Assembly: GCF_030530635.1 (NCBI RefSeq)
Contig: NZ_JAUMUL010000037.1
Location: 1-33,109 of the forward strand
DNA from: Actinomyces sp.
Lineage (GTDB): Bacteria; Actinomycetota; Actinomycetes; Actinomycetales; Actinomycetaceae
Length of the DNA: 33,109 bases
Direction: 5' to 3'
The notes under the pieces are model-generated. The model was not told where the DNA came from and made no database searches. It was given only the letters and a program-made list of their open reading frames with translations. The position numbers were made by a program, and so were the translations under genes. Shown here in pieces: positions 7,857 to 15,692 of this stretch. How positions within the stretch are numbered: position 1 is the first letter of the stretch; every line of letters starts with the position of its first letter.

Positions 7857-10800
7857 TCACATCTCGGGCCGCTGGTCCGGTGTCGGTGCGGGGGCGGTTT
7901 CGGGCCGGGCGGCCTCGTCTGCGATGCGGCGGGCCTCTGCGAGCCTCCAGGCGGCGATCTGCCGACGGTTGGTCTGGAACTTGGTCTCTTGCTCGCCGCT
8001 GATGGGGCGCACACCGAGGGGGTCCATGTGCGGGGAGTCGTCGAGTGTGCCGTCGGTGATGCCGTACAGGTCGCGGTATGCGGCCACGGCTGTGGCCGCC
8101 TGCAGCCAGGCGGCGCGGCGCCGCGGATCGGTGGGTGGGGTGCCCAGGGACCGCGTCCAGGGCTGGCGCTCGCGCAGCGCGGTGGCGAGCACGTGGGCGG
8201 CGCGGGCGTTGATGCGGTCAGCGCGCTCGTCCAGTGCGCGCTGGGCGTCCGGCGTGCGGGCCCACCCTGGTTGGATCAGCCCTGCGATGTAGGTTCCGCC
8301 GCCGGTCTCCTCGCTCATGGGCGTGTTGGCGATGATCCTGTCGGCGAGGTCCTGGACGGGACGGTCGGGGTCCAAGGGCGCTTCGGCGAGGATGGCGGGC
8401 ACGAGGTCACGCAGGTCGAACTGGCCGCCGTCGCGGGCCTGCATGAGCTCCAGCAGGGCCTCATAGTGCGGGTCCTTGCGCAGCTGCTCGTGCTGCGCTT
8501 GCGGGATCAGGCGGGGTAGCCGCTGGTCCCAGCGGCGATCTTCGCGGACGTGCCCGCCGTCGCCGCTGGTGATGGTGTCGTATTCGTTGGCGAGCTGGCG
8601 CACCGTGTTGGTGCGCTCGTTGAGGTCGGCGGCGGATTCGCGGGCGGTGCGGTCGGCGCCGTCGCGGCGCAGGATCTCGGCCATGACGGCCAGTGCGTCG
8701 GTCGGGGTGCTGCTGCCTACATCATGGATGTCGGCGGTGTCGGGCTGGGGGTCGTCGACGACCACGTGTGCCAGGTTGGCGCCGCGCGCCCGGCTCATTG
8801 CCACGTACAGTCCCTGTCGGGTGAGTGTGGAGTCGACGATGGCGTGTGCCCGGTCGACGGTGCGCCCCTGCGAGCGGTGGACGGTGGTGGCGTAGCCGAG
8901 CTCGACGTCGGCGGCAACGTATGCGGCCGGCAGGCTGATCGCGGCGGCGGTGGGGTCGTCGGCCGGGGTGACCAGGAGGGAGCCGTCGGTGCGGGCGGCG
9001 ACGACGTCCCAGGCGGCCCCGTTGTGCACCTTGTGGTTGCCGACGCCCAGGTGGTGGGCGTTGCGGCGGGTGACGATGCGATCGCCGGCCGAGGCGTGGG
9101 TCTTGTCGTGCAGGACCACCTCGCGGCCGCCGACCTTGCCGGCCGCCTTCAGGTCCGCCCGGGCGCGCTCGTTGAGTTCGCTGACCGTGTTGTTGTCGGC
9201 GGCGATCATGATGGAGTCGACTCCGGCGTCGACGTCGTCCCGCCATGCCCGGTAGACGCCCTCGATGACCTCCTCGCGCTCGCCGGAGGTGACGCAGTCG
9301 TGCTCGTTGTAGGCGCGCAGCACGGAGGCGTCTCCTGCGCGCAGCAGCAGCGACGCCTGCGCCTGCCAGGCGTCGGCGAAGCGGTGCACCGTGGTCAATG
9401 TGGCGGGGTCGTGGTGGTGGCGGGTGATCATGCCGAAGGCACCGCCTGCCTGGACGGCGCCGAGCTGGTCGGGGTCACCTACCAGCAGCACCCTTGCGCC
9501 GGCGGAGCTGGCCCGGGAGACGATTTCGGCCAGGGGCAGGGTGGCGGCCATTGATGCCTCGTCGACGATGACGAGCTGACCGGCCCGCAGGGGGGCGGTG
9601 CCGTGCTGCTGCGCCACCAGCCATTGGGCGGTGTTGGCGGTCTCGATGCCGAGGGACTGCCCGAGCACGTCGGCGGCCGCCGCTGAGGGGGCCAGGCCCA
9701 CCACCTGCCCGTAGTGGGCCTGCCAGGTGTCGGCCAGCGCCGCCATGGCGGTGGTCTTGCCGGAGCCGGCCGGGCCGATGAGTACGTCGACGGGGTGCGT
9801 GGAGGATAGGACCTTGGCGACGGCGGCGGCCTGGTCGGGCAGCAGCTGCTTGCCGTCCTGGCTGCGCCAGGCGGCCACCGCCTGCCGCGCGTCCGCGATG
9901 GCCGGTGCGCCAGCGGCCTGGGAGGCGCGCAGGAGGTAGTCCTCGGCGTCCAGGAGGTCCTGAGTCACCCACAGGGCGGAGTGCTCGCGCTCGAACCGGC
10001 TGGTGCCGTCCGGCCTGCGCCACCTCGCCGGCGTGTGGGCGCGGTCGACCCTGTCGATGCGCACGCACTTGGCGGTGGCGGCCTCGCACAACCTGGCCCG
10101 TAGGGCGTCGCGGTCGGCCGCCGTGGCGCACCTGATGGACCGCAGGGTGCGCTCGGCTTCGGCCCGGATGTTCCAGTCCGACCACGAGGGCCGGCTGCTC
10201 TGCAGGACGGCGACGACGTGGTCGGCCATCTCCTCGATGCGCTGGTCGGTGACGTCGCCGCTGCGGGCGGCCGGCGGGAGCATGCCGGGCCAGCCGGCCG
10301 GCGTGCCCGGCACCTGGCGGGGGCGGCCGACGACGCCGCGCAGCGGGTCCGGGCCTGCGACCTCGACGGCCCGGCGGCGCCAGTCCTCGGTGAGCTGGGA
10401 CAGGGGCCTGTGTTCCTTCGCCATGCGTGTGTCCGCCCAGGCTTTGCGGTCGGCGTCCCAGTGGCCGGAGGCGTCCCCGTCCTCCTGGTCGCGGGCGGCG
10501 TCGATGGCGGCATGACGCTGGCTGAATTCTTCGATCAGCTCGTTGCTGATTCCGTCGATTTGGTACTGGGCGCGGCCGGTGCGCGAAAGAGTACGGGCGG
10601 AGAATGATACGCCCAGGCGGGCGCTGAGGGAGTCCATGAGGTAGTTGTCGTAGGCCTCTGATAGGGCGACGATGGAGGGGAATAGTGCGCCGTTTGAGTC
10701 GAGCGTGCGCCACTTTCCATCCTCGGCCGCCTGCACACGATTGGCGATCACCAGGTGGGTGTGCAAATGGGGGTCTCCGGCGCGGGAGTCCCAGTGGTCG

Positions 10801-11465
10801 AATGCGGCGGCGACCATACCTTTTGTGAGTTCTTGGGATACGCCGCCGGCACCGATTCTGGTGCGGATGGTGTCGGCCTCCATTACCTGCACGGTCTTGG
10901 CGATCGCCTCGTGGTGGGCGGCCTCCACCTGTTCGCGGATTCCCTGGTCGCCCAGCGCCCATAGGACGGATACGCTTTTCGGCGGGGCGAAGGTGTGGTC
11001 GAATGCGTGCACGGCACGGGCGGCGGCGGCTTTAGAGGTTGACCGGTCGATCTGCCTCTCACGGGCTTCACGCTCTTGCTCGGTGAGATTCTTCGGCAGC
11101 TCGCGCCGTAGAATGTCGGCTCGCTCCTGCGCCGTGAGGTGTTTGGGGAATGCGCGCCCCAGCGGTTTTTCGGTTAGCGGGTCGCGACCTTTCTCCACGA
11201 GGGCGCGCAGCTGCTCAGCGGAGACAATATCTCCGGGCTTCAGCTTGGCCGGCATCGGATTGTTTTCGGTCGGGTCGTCTCCGAGTCCAGCAATGCCGGT
11301 TCCGACCCATCTGCCTGGGGGCGTGCCGCCGTCGGTGTAATAGCGACTGGACCCGTAGGCAGCGGCCGGCTGGGCGCCGGGACCGTCGGCGACGGAATCG
11401 ACCAGGTAGTCGACGATTGATTGTCCGGGTCGTCCGCGGTCGTAGAGCTGCCTCATGGTTATCAC
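7857..11465 (-). CDS. MobF-family conjugative relaxase-helicase (TraA/TrwC-like)
   Basis: The protein has 1202 residues. The N-terminal relaxase domain has a tyrosine pair (YY, residues 42-43) as likely catalytic Tyr and the three-His metal site in GDPHLHTHLVIAN (His233, 235, 237). The segment FDHTFAPPKSVSVLWAL is typical of TrwC relaxases. A helicase part follows: Walker A GPAGSGKTT (Lys570), Walker B VIVDEASM, and VHRSQGRTVD near residue 865 (UvrD/RecD-like motif). It nicks oriT, stays joined to the 5' end and pilots the strand. Its ATG overlaps the stop of the finger-protein gene (ATGA), so the two are one operon. Usual MobF length is 900-1800 residues, so it looks complete. Confidence 0.95.
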   Translation of the reverse strand: MITMRQLYDRGRPGQSIVDYLVDSVADGPGAQPAAAYGSSRYYTDGGTPPGRWVGTGIAGLGDDPTENNPMPAKLKPGDIVSAEQLRALVEKGRDPLTEKPLGRAFPKHLTAQERADILRRELPKNLTEQEREARERQIDRSTSKAAAARAVHAFDHTFAPPKSVSVLWALGDQGIREQVEAAHHEAIAKTVQVMEADTIRTRIGAGGVSQELTKGMVAAAFDHWDSRAGDPHLHTHLVIANRVQAAEDGKWRTLDSNGALFPSIVALSEAYDNYLMDSLSARLGVSFSARTLSRTGRAQYQIDGISNELIEEFSQRHAAIDAARDQEDGDASGHWDADRKAWADTRMAKEHRPLSQLTEDWRRRAVEVAGPDPLRGVVGRPRQVPGTPAGWPGMLPPAARSGDVTDQRIEEMADHVVAVLQSSRPSWSDWNIRAEAERTLRSIRCATAADRDALRARLCEAATAKCVRIDRVDRAHTPARWRRPDGTSRFEREHSALWVTQDLLDAEDYLLRASQAAGAPAIADARQAVAAWRSQDGKQLLPDQAAAVAKVLSSTHPVDVLIGPAGSGKTTAMAALADTWQAHYGQVVGLAPSAAAADVLGQSLGIETANTAQWLVAQQHGTAPLRAGQLVIVDEASMAATLPLAEIVSRASSAGARVLLVGDPDQLGAVQAGGAFGMITRHHHDPATLTTVHRFADAWQAQASLLLRAGDASVLRAYNEHDCVTSGEREEVIEGVYRAWRDDVDAGVDSIMIAADNNTVSELNERARADLKAAGKVGGREVVLHDKTHASAGDRIVTRRNAHHLGVGNHKVHNGAAWDVVAARTDGSLLVTPADDPTAAAISLPAAYVAADVELGYATTVHRSQGRTVDRAHAIVDSTLTRQGLYVAMSRARGANLAHVVVDDPQPDTADIHDVGSSTPTDALAVMAEILRRDGADRTARESAADLNERTNTVRQLANEYDTITSGDGGHVREDRRWDQRLPRLIPQAQHEQLRKDPHYEALLELMQARDGGQFDLRDLVPAILAEAPLDPDRPVQDLADRIIANTPMSEETGGGTYIAGLIQPGWARTPDAQRALDERADRINARAAHVLATALRERQPWTRSLGTPPTDPRRRAAWLQAATAVAAYRDLYGITDGTLDDSPHMDPLGVRPISGEQETKFQTNRRQIAAWRLAEARRIADEAARPETAPAPTPDQRPEM

Positions 11466-12007
11466 GCGCGGACACCGCCCTTAATGGCAATTCGGTGCGT
11501 TTCGCACGGCCATTGGTGGCCACATTCGGCACACATGTCTTCGAGATTCGGCGAGTGCAGTTGCGCTATTGCCTGGCAGGCGCGTGCGGCGGGCGTGATG
11601 GTGGCGGCCTGGGTGCGGGCGACCCTGCGGGCATTGACCCGGCATTGCTCGGTGCAGTATTTCTGCGTCGACCGGGCTGGCGTGAATGCTTTTCCGCACG
11701 CGAGGCAGCGCACAAGCGCATCGGTTTTGCGTGCGTTTCTGGCGCCGGTTGGTTTGACAGTTTTGCCGGCCGCCTCTTGGCGGCGGGCGTAGCGGCGTCG
11801 CCGCTCGGAGCGCCGCCGGCACGTGGCCGTGCAGTACTCCTGCGTCGTGCGCTCGGGCACGAACTCGGTATGGCAGCCGGCGCACTCGCGCGCCTGGCCG
11901 CGGCGGCGGGCGCGGGCCCGGCCGGCGCAGCCAGGCGAGCAGTACAGGGCGTCTGAGCGGTGGGCGAGGAAGGTCTGCCCACACTCGGCGCAGGTGACGT
12001 AGGTCAC
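11462..12007 (-). CDS. Tandem Cys-rich zinc-finger protein cotranscribed with the relaxase
   Basis: The protein has 181 residues. Three repeated units of CxxC-x13-17-YCxxxC lie at Cys6/9/23/27, Cys42/45/59/63 and Cys101/104/118/122, each followed by an Arg-rich helix (RARARRR, RRRSERRRR, RVNARR). A fourth, different cluster is CAECGHQWPCETH (Cys159/162/168, His171). Zinc fingers plus basic helices suggest DNA binding, perhaps an accessory factor for oriT or a regulator of its own operon; this is inference. GTG 12007 is chosen for the AAGGAG 8 bases upstream. A second in-frame GTG lies within the G-run of the upstream shared motif and would add about 11 residues, possibly from a leaderless message. 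Confidence 0.82.
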   Translation of the reverse strand: MTYVTCAECGQTFLAHRSDALYCSPGCAGRARARRRGQARECAGCHTEFVPERTTQEYCTATCRRRSERRRRYARRQEAAGKTVKPTGARNARKTDALVRCLACGKAFTPARSTQKYCTEQCRVNARRVARTQAATITPAARACQAIAQLHSPNLEDMCAECGHQWPCETHRIAIKGGVRA

Positions 12008-12036
12008 TTTGGAGGCTCCTTCGGTGCGGTCCGGTG

Positions 12037-12068
12037 TCACCCCCCTATATGCGACGGTGCCCCGCACA
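12037..12068 (-). promoter_or_regulatory. Conjugation-regulon motif, copy 2
   Basis: Read on the minus strand this matches 918-948 throughout except for one extra G in the G-run (6 against 5). It stands 29 bp before the finger-protein start. Immediately upstream (12063-12074) is the perfect 12-bp palindrome CGCACATGTGCG, whose core recurs upstream of copy 1. Confidence 0.6.
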
Positions 12069-12445
12069 TGTGCGCGCGGGTGACCCCTACCAAAGTTCGT
12101 GCTTTGTATGGCAGTGCCAGATGTGCCTTGCTTATCTCAGGAGGAGGTGGGGTTATGGGTGTGAGGCGGTGGTGAGGCGGGGCTGGAAGGTGCGTGCAGG
12201 TGGGTAGGGCGGGCTCAGCTCGGACTTGCTGGTAGGCGGGTTTTTGCTGGGTGGTGAGGGTCCGGGCTGAGGCCGTCCGGGAGGGGCTGGGAGGTGAGGT
12301 GGTGGTTAGTGCGCGGCGGTCGGCCGCCCTGGGCGAGCACGACGGGCGGCGACCCCCGTGCGAGTGGCGACCGGTGGGCGGCCGACCGCCGCGCACCGCC
12401 GCGGGCAGTTTTTTGACCGCCTGGTCTGTGGATAACTTCGCGCGC
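12069..12445. other. Gene-free region between divergent operons; candidate oriT
   Basis: I see no gene here. The plus strand from about 12135 to 12310 is markedly G-rich and C-poor, with short repeats of GGTGAGG, GGCGGG and GGGAGG. A perfect 21-bp inverted repeat follows (12309-12329 and 12376-12396), then a T6 run at 12409-12414. Location beside the MobF relaxase operon, strand asymmetry and the large inverted repeat fit an origin of transfer. The nic site cannot be picked from sequence alone. Confidence 0.45.
12309..12396. repeat. Perfect 21-bp inverted repeat with 46-bp spacer
   Basis: Arms 12309-12329 and 12376-12396 are exact reverse complements (the left arm begins GTGCGCGGCGG). The 46-base spacer contains a second, weaker pairing (GCACG / CGTGC). 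A cruciform or relaxosome-binding role is likelier than termination, because the spacer is long and the T-run lies 12 bases beyond the stem. Confidence 0.75.
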
Positions 12446-12476
12446 GTGCGGGGCGATGTCACATATAGGGGGTATG
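12446..12476 (+). promoter_or_regulatory. Conjugation-regulon motif, copy 3
   Basis: GTGCGGGGC (12446-12454), four bases, TCA, CATATA (12462-12467), five Gs, T, then ATG at 12474. The fixed blocks and their spacing equal copies 1 and 2, while the four-base spacer differs. The ATG lies 6 bases after CATATA and has no separate ribosome binding site, so the message may be leaderless. Confidence 0.55.
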
Positions 12477-13094
12477 AGCACACAGCATGAGAACACTTCA
12501 CCAGACATCCCCGGCCGGCCGCTGGCCGGCATTAATCCCCGGGCGGTGATCGCCGTCGTCGTCCGTATTGTAGTCGCGGCCATAAGGGCCGTAGCAGTAT
12601 TGGCCTTAATCGAGCAATTCATCTTGCGTGCACCGTTGGGTGCGATTGACAATGCGTTCTTTGTTGCGGTCGGGGTGACGTTTGCGGCGGTCTGGGCTGT
12701 CACCGAGGTACCGCGCGTGCTGACCCGGCGGCATGTCCCGGCCGGGCAGTCCATGGCGATCGTGTACGACCTGACCTATTTCGGCGTGTGGGCGGCCGCG
12801 GTGTTTAGCGGAATGACGATCCCAGGCGTCGGCACCGTGCTACTCGGATACCTGGCACTGGCGCTAATGGGCTACCGGCTGGTAGCAGGCCTTCTATTAT
12901 CGGCGTTCAAGGCCTGGCACTTGCTTCCCAGCACAATTGCTGTCGCAAGCCTATTGATTGCGCACGCACCTAGTGGGCCGGTCCCCGCGATTGACATGTA
13001 CGCGGTAGTCATCTGCGTTATGTTCGGCATGGCGGTTGCCATCATCCCGACACTGGGAGCGGTTCTCCGTCGTCAACTGCGGCTGACGCAATGA
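12474..13094 (+). CDS. Polytopic membrane protein of unknown function
   Basis: The protein has 206 residues. A polar N-terminus of about 23 residues precedes five or six hydrophobic helices (about 24-48, 58-80, 95-115, 118-140, 145-163, 170-195). A short basic loop (VPRVLTRRHVP) and a basic C-terminus (RRQLRL) are presumably cytoplasmic. No family is recognised. Codon third positions are less GC-biased than in the secretion genes, suggesting different ancestry. It sits directly behind copy 3 of the shared motif, so its expression may be tied to conjugation; entry exclusion or a channel accessory are guesses. ATG 12474 is preferred over the in-frame start at 12456, which lies inside the motif. 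Confidence 0.7.
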   Translation: MSTQHENTSPDIPGRPLAGINPRAVIAVVVRIVVAAIRAVAVLALIEQFILRAPLGAIDNAFFVAVGVTFAAVWAVTEVPRVLTRRHVPAGQSMAIVYDLTYFGVWAAAVFSGMTIPGVGTVLLGYLALALMGYRLVAGLLLSAFKAWHLLPSTIAVASLLIAHAPSGPVPAIDMYAVVICVMFGMAVAIIPTLGAVLRRQLRLTQ

Positions 13095-13119
13095 GCAACG
13101 GCATTAGAGGAAAGAAGGA

Positions 13120-13551
13120 ATGATGAAGCGCAGCGTGAGTACGCTGGAGTTTGACATTAATGACATGGGTGCGGTCCCGGAAGTCGACGGCGCTGTCCCT
13201 CTCACGCCGATCTACATTGTCAATGGCACTTCGGTCACTGATCCATGGTCAGGACATGCGTTGGAGAGAGCTGACGGGAGTACGGCGGGGCTCCTTAGAT
13301 TGGTCACAAGAGCGGGTAGGCCAATCGACGTGAAGGCGAATGGGGATTGGGTGAGGGTATGGCCGGACGGCACTATCTTTCCGGTGCGTGAGCCGGCCGC
13401 CCTGGCGCGCCGGAAGGCGCTGAGGAAGCAGCGTTGGCGTGAGGTCCGTAGGCAGCGCGCTAAAGCACGGCGGGCTGCGTTCGGTCGAAGCGTGCGCGAT
13501 AAGGTGCTACGCCGCCGGAACGATGATGACGACGCCGTCGAGCGCGAGTAG
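13120..13551 (+). CDS. Unknown protein with basic C-terminal helix
   Basis: The protein has 143 residues. The first 90 look globular and strand-rich (DINDMGAVPEVDG, TPIYIVNGTSV, DWVRVWPDGTIFPV). The last 50 form a strongly basic helix (RRKALRKQRWREVRRQRAKARR) ending in an acidic tail. No TM segment and no family recognised; nucleic-acid or membrane-surface contact by the basic tail is a guess. GAGG at 13107-13110 serves ATG 13120 or the adjacent ATG 13123. It is 25 bp after the membrane protein gene and followed by a strong terminator, so the two probably form an operon. Confidence 0.65.
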   Translation: MMKRSVSTLEFDINDMGAVPEVDGAVPLTPIYIVNGTSVTDPWSGHALERADGSTAGLLRLVTRAGRPIDVKANGDWVRVWPDGTIFPVREPAALARRKALRKQRWREVRRQRAKARRAAFGRSVRDKVLRRRNDDDDAVERE

Positions 13552-13571
13552 TCGCCAGCGCAGAAATCATG

Positions 13572-13612
13572 GCCGGCCACTCGGGAACTATGTCCCGGGT
13601 GGCCGGCTTGCT
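13572..13612 (+). terminator. Intrinsic terminator after the 13120 gene
   Basis: Stem 13572-13586 pairs with 13593-13607 (15 bp, one mismatch) around a 6-base loop, followed by the T-rich TTGCTTATT. It closes the 12474-13551 operon. Confidence 0.75.
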
Positions 13613-13635
13613 TATTGCGGATGGTGACGATATTG

Positions 13636-13902
13636 ATGGAAGGGGCGTGCGGCGTGAGGTTTGGGAGGCTGTGCACAGGTCGCGCAAACGAAAGTGACGC
13701 CGCCTTTTCAATCGATGGTGACGTGCGGCCTGTGTGCAGGCGGTCCCAGCCCTACCAGGGCATCGATGTCGTGCTGGCTGAGGGGCTGTGGGGCAGGCCG
13801 CGCCGCCGCGTCGTGGGCGGAGCCCGCGGCGGCGCTGGGCTGTCCATCGGCCCCGGTCGGGTCCCGCTGTCCATCCTGTGGGCGCCGCCGGCCCGAAGGT
13901 AG
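13636..13902 (+). CDS. Doubtful small ORF
   Basis: An 88-residue frame from ATG 13636 (or GTG 13654, preceded by GGAAGGGG) to TAG 13900-13902. Third codon positions are mostly G/C, better than the overlapping frames, and the frame ends within the large hairpin at 13876-13918. The product is Arg/Gly-rich with no recognisable domain. Convergent to the resolvase gene. The rest of 13552-13955 contains only the two hairpins listed. Confidence 0.3.
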   Translation: MEGACGVRFGRLCTGRANESDAAFSIDGDVRPVCRRSQPYQGIDVVLAEGLWGRPRRRVVGGARGGAGLSIGPGRVPLSILWAPPARR

Positions 13903-13918
13903 CCGGCGGCGCCCACAG
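13876..13918. terminator. Perfect 17-bp hairpin, probable terminator of the resolvase gene
   Basis: Arms 13876-13892 and 13902-13918 are exact reverse complements around a 9-base loop. It begins 37 bp beyond the resolvase stop on the minus strand. No good T-run follows on either strand, but very GC-rich hairpins without T-runs are common terminators in actinobacteria. Confidence 0.6.
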
Positions 13919-13955
13919 GTGGGCAGGGGGCTCCCCCGCGCCGCCCGGCTACGGC

Positions 13956-14519
13956 TCAGCTGGAGCGCTGGCTTGGCTTAACGTGCCGGTAGACGCTTGC
14001 GCGGCTTATGCCTATGGCGCGGGCGATTTCGGTGGGGGTGGCGCCGGCCGCCTGCATGGCGCGTGCTGCCTGGTCGCGTTCGGGGGTCCATACGGTGGGG
14101 CGGCCGATGCGGGCGCCGCGGGCTCGGGCGGCTGCGAGGCCGGCGGCGGTGCGCTCCGCGGTTAACTCGCGCTCGAACTCGGCCAGGGCGGCGAAGATCG
14201 TGAGCGTGAGGCGGCCGGTGGCCGTGCTGGTGTCGATGGCCTCGTGCAGGGAGCGGAGGGTGACGCCGTCGGTGGCGAGCTGGTCGACGGTGGCCACGAG
14301 ATGCGCCAGGGAGCGGCCTAGCCGGTCGAGTCGCCAGATGATGAGCGTGTCCCCGCTCGTGAGGCTGGCTAGTGCGGCGTCGAGGCCGGGCCGGGCGGTG
14401 ATCGCGCCTGATGCCACGTCTGTGTGGATCTGCTGGGCGCCGGCGGCGGTGAGGGCGTCGACCTGGAGGTCGAGCGACTGGCCGGGTGTACTGACGCGGG
14501 CGTAGCCGATGGTGGTCAT
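13956..14519 (-). CDS. Serine recombinase (resolvase/invertase family)
   Basis: The protein has 187 residues, the usual size of small serine resolvases. It begins MTTIGYARVST with the nucleophile Ser10. Then come DVASGAITARPGLDAAL, the LDRLGRSLAHL motif with catalytic Arg residues, and FAALAEFERELTAERT before the long E-helix. The C-terminus is a Hin/Tn3-type helix-turn-helix (TPTEIARAIGISRASVYRHV). It probably resolves multimers or cointegrates of the element, or inverts a segment; no transposase, inverted repeats or obvious res site is seen beside it. It has its own hairpin terminator. The region upstream of its ATG (14520-14700) is free of genes on this strand. Confidence 0.93.
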   Translation of the reverse strand: MTTIGYARVSTPGQSLDLQVDALTAAGAQQIHTDVASGAITARPGLDAALASLTSGDTLIIWRLDRLGRSLAHLVATVDQLATDGVTLRSLHEAIDTSTATGRLTLTIFAALAEFERELTAERTAAGLAAARARGARIGRPTVWTPERDQAARAMQAAGATPTEIARAIGISRASVYRHVKPSQRSS

Positions 14520-14709
14520 GGCCCTATAGTGCGTCCGCGCTGGCCTTGGCGCGGGCGGGCGCGACCGTTTTGGTCACGGGTTTTGGACGGGTGTTTGTCG
14601 GCGTGTCGCGGCTGGCGGGTGGGGTGTTCTTTTTCGGCCGATTTTGAGACGCCCTGCGGGCTCCGCGGCTGCCGGCGATCGTGTCGGTGCCCCGTCGTAC
14701 GGTCCTGGC

Positions 14710-15000
14710 ATGAGCAATGCCGGCAATATGGTCGTAGTTGAGCGTCGTGTGGATCGGGTGCGCCGGCCTGAGGGATGGCTCGACGTGCCGCCAGTGAGAT
14801 GCTGCCCGGGGTGCGGGTGCTCCTGGTGGCCTGTCGGCGTGCTTCCGATGCCGATGCCGTGCACATGTGCGGCTGGCGGCCCTCATCGGTCCTGGCGCTG
14901 CGGCTCCTGCCCCGTGGTACTCGCCGAGGGCTGCACCGACACGTCCTGCTGGGACCGGATGTATACCCCAGTGGATGCGGTTCGGATGACCACTAGCTAA
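14710..15000 (+). CDS. Small Cys-rich protein, unknown
   Basis: A 96-residue frame with eleven Cys: CCPGCGC, then CTC, CGSC, and CTDTSC. The spacing suggests one or two zinc ribbons. No ribosome binding site precedes ATG 14710, but a TANNNT hexamer (TACGGT, 14698-14703) lies exactly 6 bases before it, the arrangement of leaderless actinobacterial promoters; no clear -35 box is found. It converges on the toxin-antitoxin operon with 73 bp between. No family recognised, and it could still be a chance frame. Confidence 0.45.
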   Translation: MSNAGNMVVVERRVDRVRRPEGWLDVPPVRCCPGCGCSWWPVGVLPMPMPCTCAAGGPHRSWRCGSCPVVLAEGCTDTSCWDRMYTPVDAVRMTTS

Positions 15001-15073
15001 TGGTTGCAGCGGCGCCGGCGGTCCGCCCTCGTAGAGTGGGCAGGCCGTCGGCGCTGGATGGGGTGAGGATTAT

Positions 15074-15397
15074 TCAGGCGCTGGCGAGGTACTGCTCGAC
15101 AGCATCGCGGATGACTGCGCTCCTGGTGGTGCCGCGCGCCCGCACAAACTCACTGAGGGCTGCGTCGGTAGCGGGGCTGAAGCGCACGTGCCGTGCTGGC
15201 GAGCGGCCGGCACCGGTAGCATGCTCCTCCCCCAGGTTGGGGCGCCCCCGGAAGATAGCGTCGAGCTCGTCGTCGCTGACACGTGCTCCTGGATTGGTGC
15301 GGTGCGTGGTACGTACCGGCTTTACTCGGCCGGCGACGATGTCCTCGTCGTAGGCGTCGTAGTAGGCGTCGTCGTCGCGCTGGTTGATATCGGTCAT
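15074..15397 (-). CDS. Ribbon-helix-helix antitoxin (BrnA/CopG-like)
   Basis: The protein has 107 residues. The first 60 are acidic and look disordered (DDDAYYDAYDEDIV), the toxin-wrapping part. The last 45 have the CopG-type RHH pattern: a strand RHVRFSPAT, helix DAALSEFVRARG, then TTRSAVIRDAVEQYL. AAGGAG lies 8 bases before ATG. It is the second gene of the pair, 23 bp after the toxin. Toxin-first order with an RHH antitoxin is the BrnT-BrnA arrangement. It should neutralise the toxin and repress the operon, probably through the inverted repeat at 15693-15713. Confidence 0.8.
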   Translation of the reverse strand: MTDINQRDDDAYYDAYDEDIVAGRVKPVRTTHRTNPGARVSDDELDAIFRGRPNLGEEHATGAGRSPARHVRFSPATDAALSEFVRARGTTRSAVIRDAVEQYLASA

Positions 15398-15420
15398 GAT
15401 CGACTCTCCTTTCTTGTGGT

Positions 15421-15690
15421 TCAGCGGTCGTCCCGCGGGACGATGTAGCGGTACAGGTCGGTCACTTCCATGGCGTGGAAGATTCGGCGGTTTCCGCGGC
15501 CGTCGACGGCGACGCCGACCTCGATGTAGCGCATGGCGTGCGGGTGGGGCAGGCCGACGAACATGAAGCTCTTCTCCCCCGGCCGCCGCGGCGGAAGGTC
15601 TGCGTATCCCGCGTGGTGCAGCACCGCGTGCACAGCGTCTTCGCGGGGTATCCCGTGCTTGTCGGCGGAGGGAGCGAACTCGAACGGCAT
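15421..15690 (-). CDS. BrnT-like toxin
   Basis: The protein has 89 residues, the normal BrnT length. It has the BrnT opening FEF...KHGIPREDA (compare F-x-W/F...KHGVSFEEA), then a strand-rich core (RYIEVGVAVDG) and the final FHAMEVTDLYRYI that corresponds to the family's last strands and helix. BrnT is a ribonuclease of RelE-like fold; that activity here is inferred from family. ATG 15690 is chosen over in-frame upstream starts because it lies 6 bases after a -10 element and begins the domain. The pair would stabilise the element in its host. Confidence 0.72.
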   Translation of the reverse strand: MPFEFAPSADKHGIPREDAVHAVLHHAGYADLPPRRPGEKSFMFVGLPHPHAMRYIEVGVAVDGRGNRRIFHAMEVTDLYRYIVPRDDR

Positions 15691-15692
15691 GG

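Noticed and set aside
13661..13981. Plus-strand frame running into the resolvase gene
   Set aside because: Third-position GC is lower than in the overlapping frame and it overlaps a clear recombinase gene.
13956..14519. Tn3-type transposon around the resolvase
   Set aside because: No transposase or terminal inverted repeats are seen on either side.
14524..14886. Minus-strand frames upstream of the resolvase
   Set aside because: Composition is Arg/Pro/His-rich with no start signals or motif; antisense to the Cys-rich frame.
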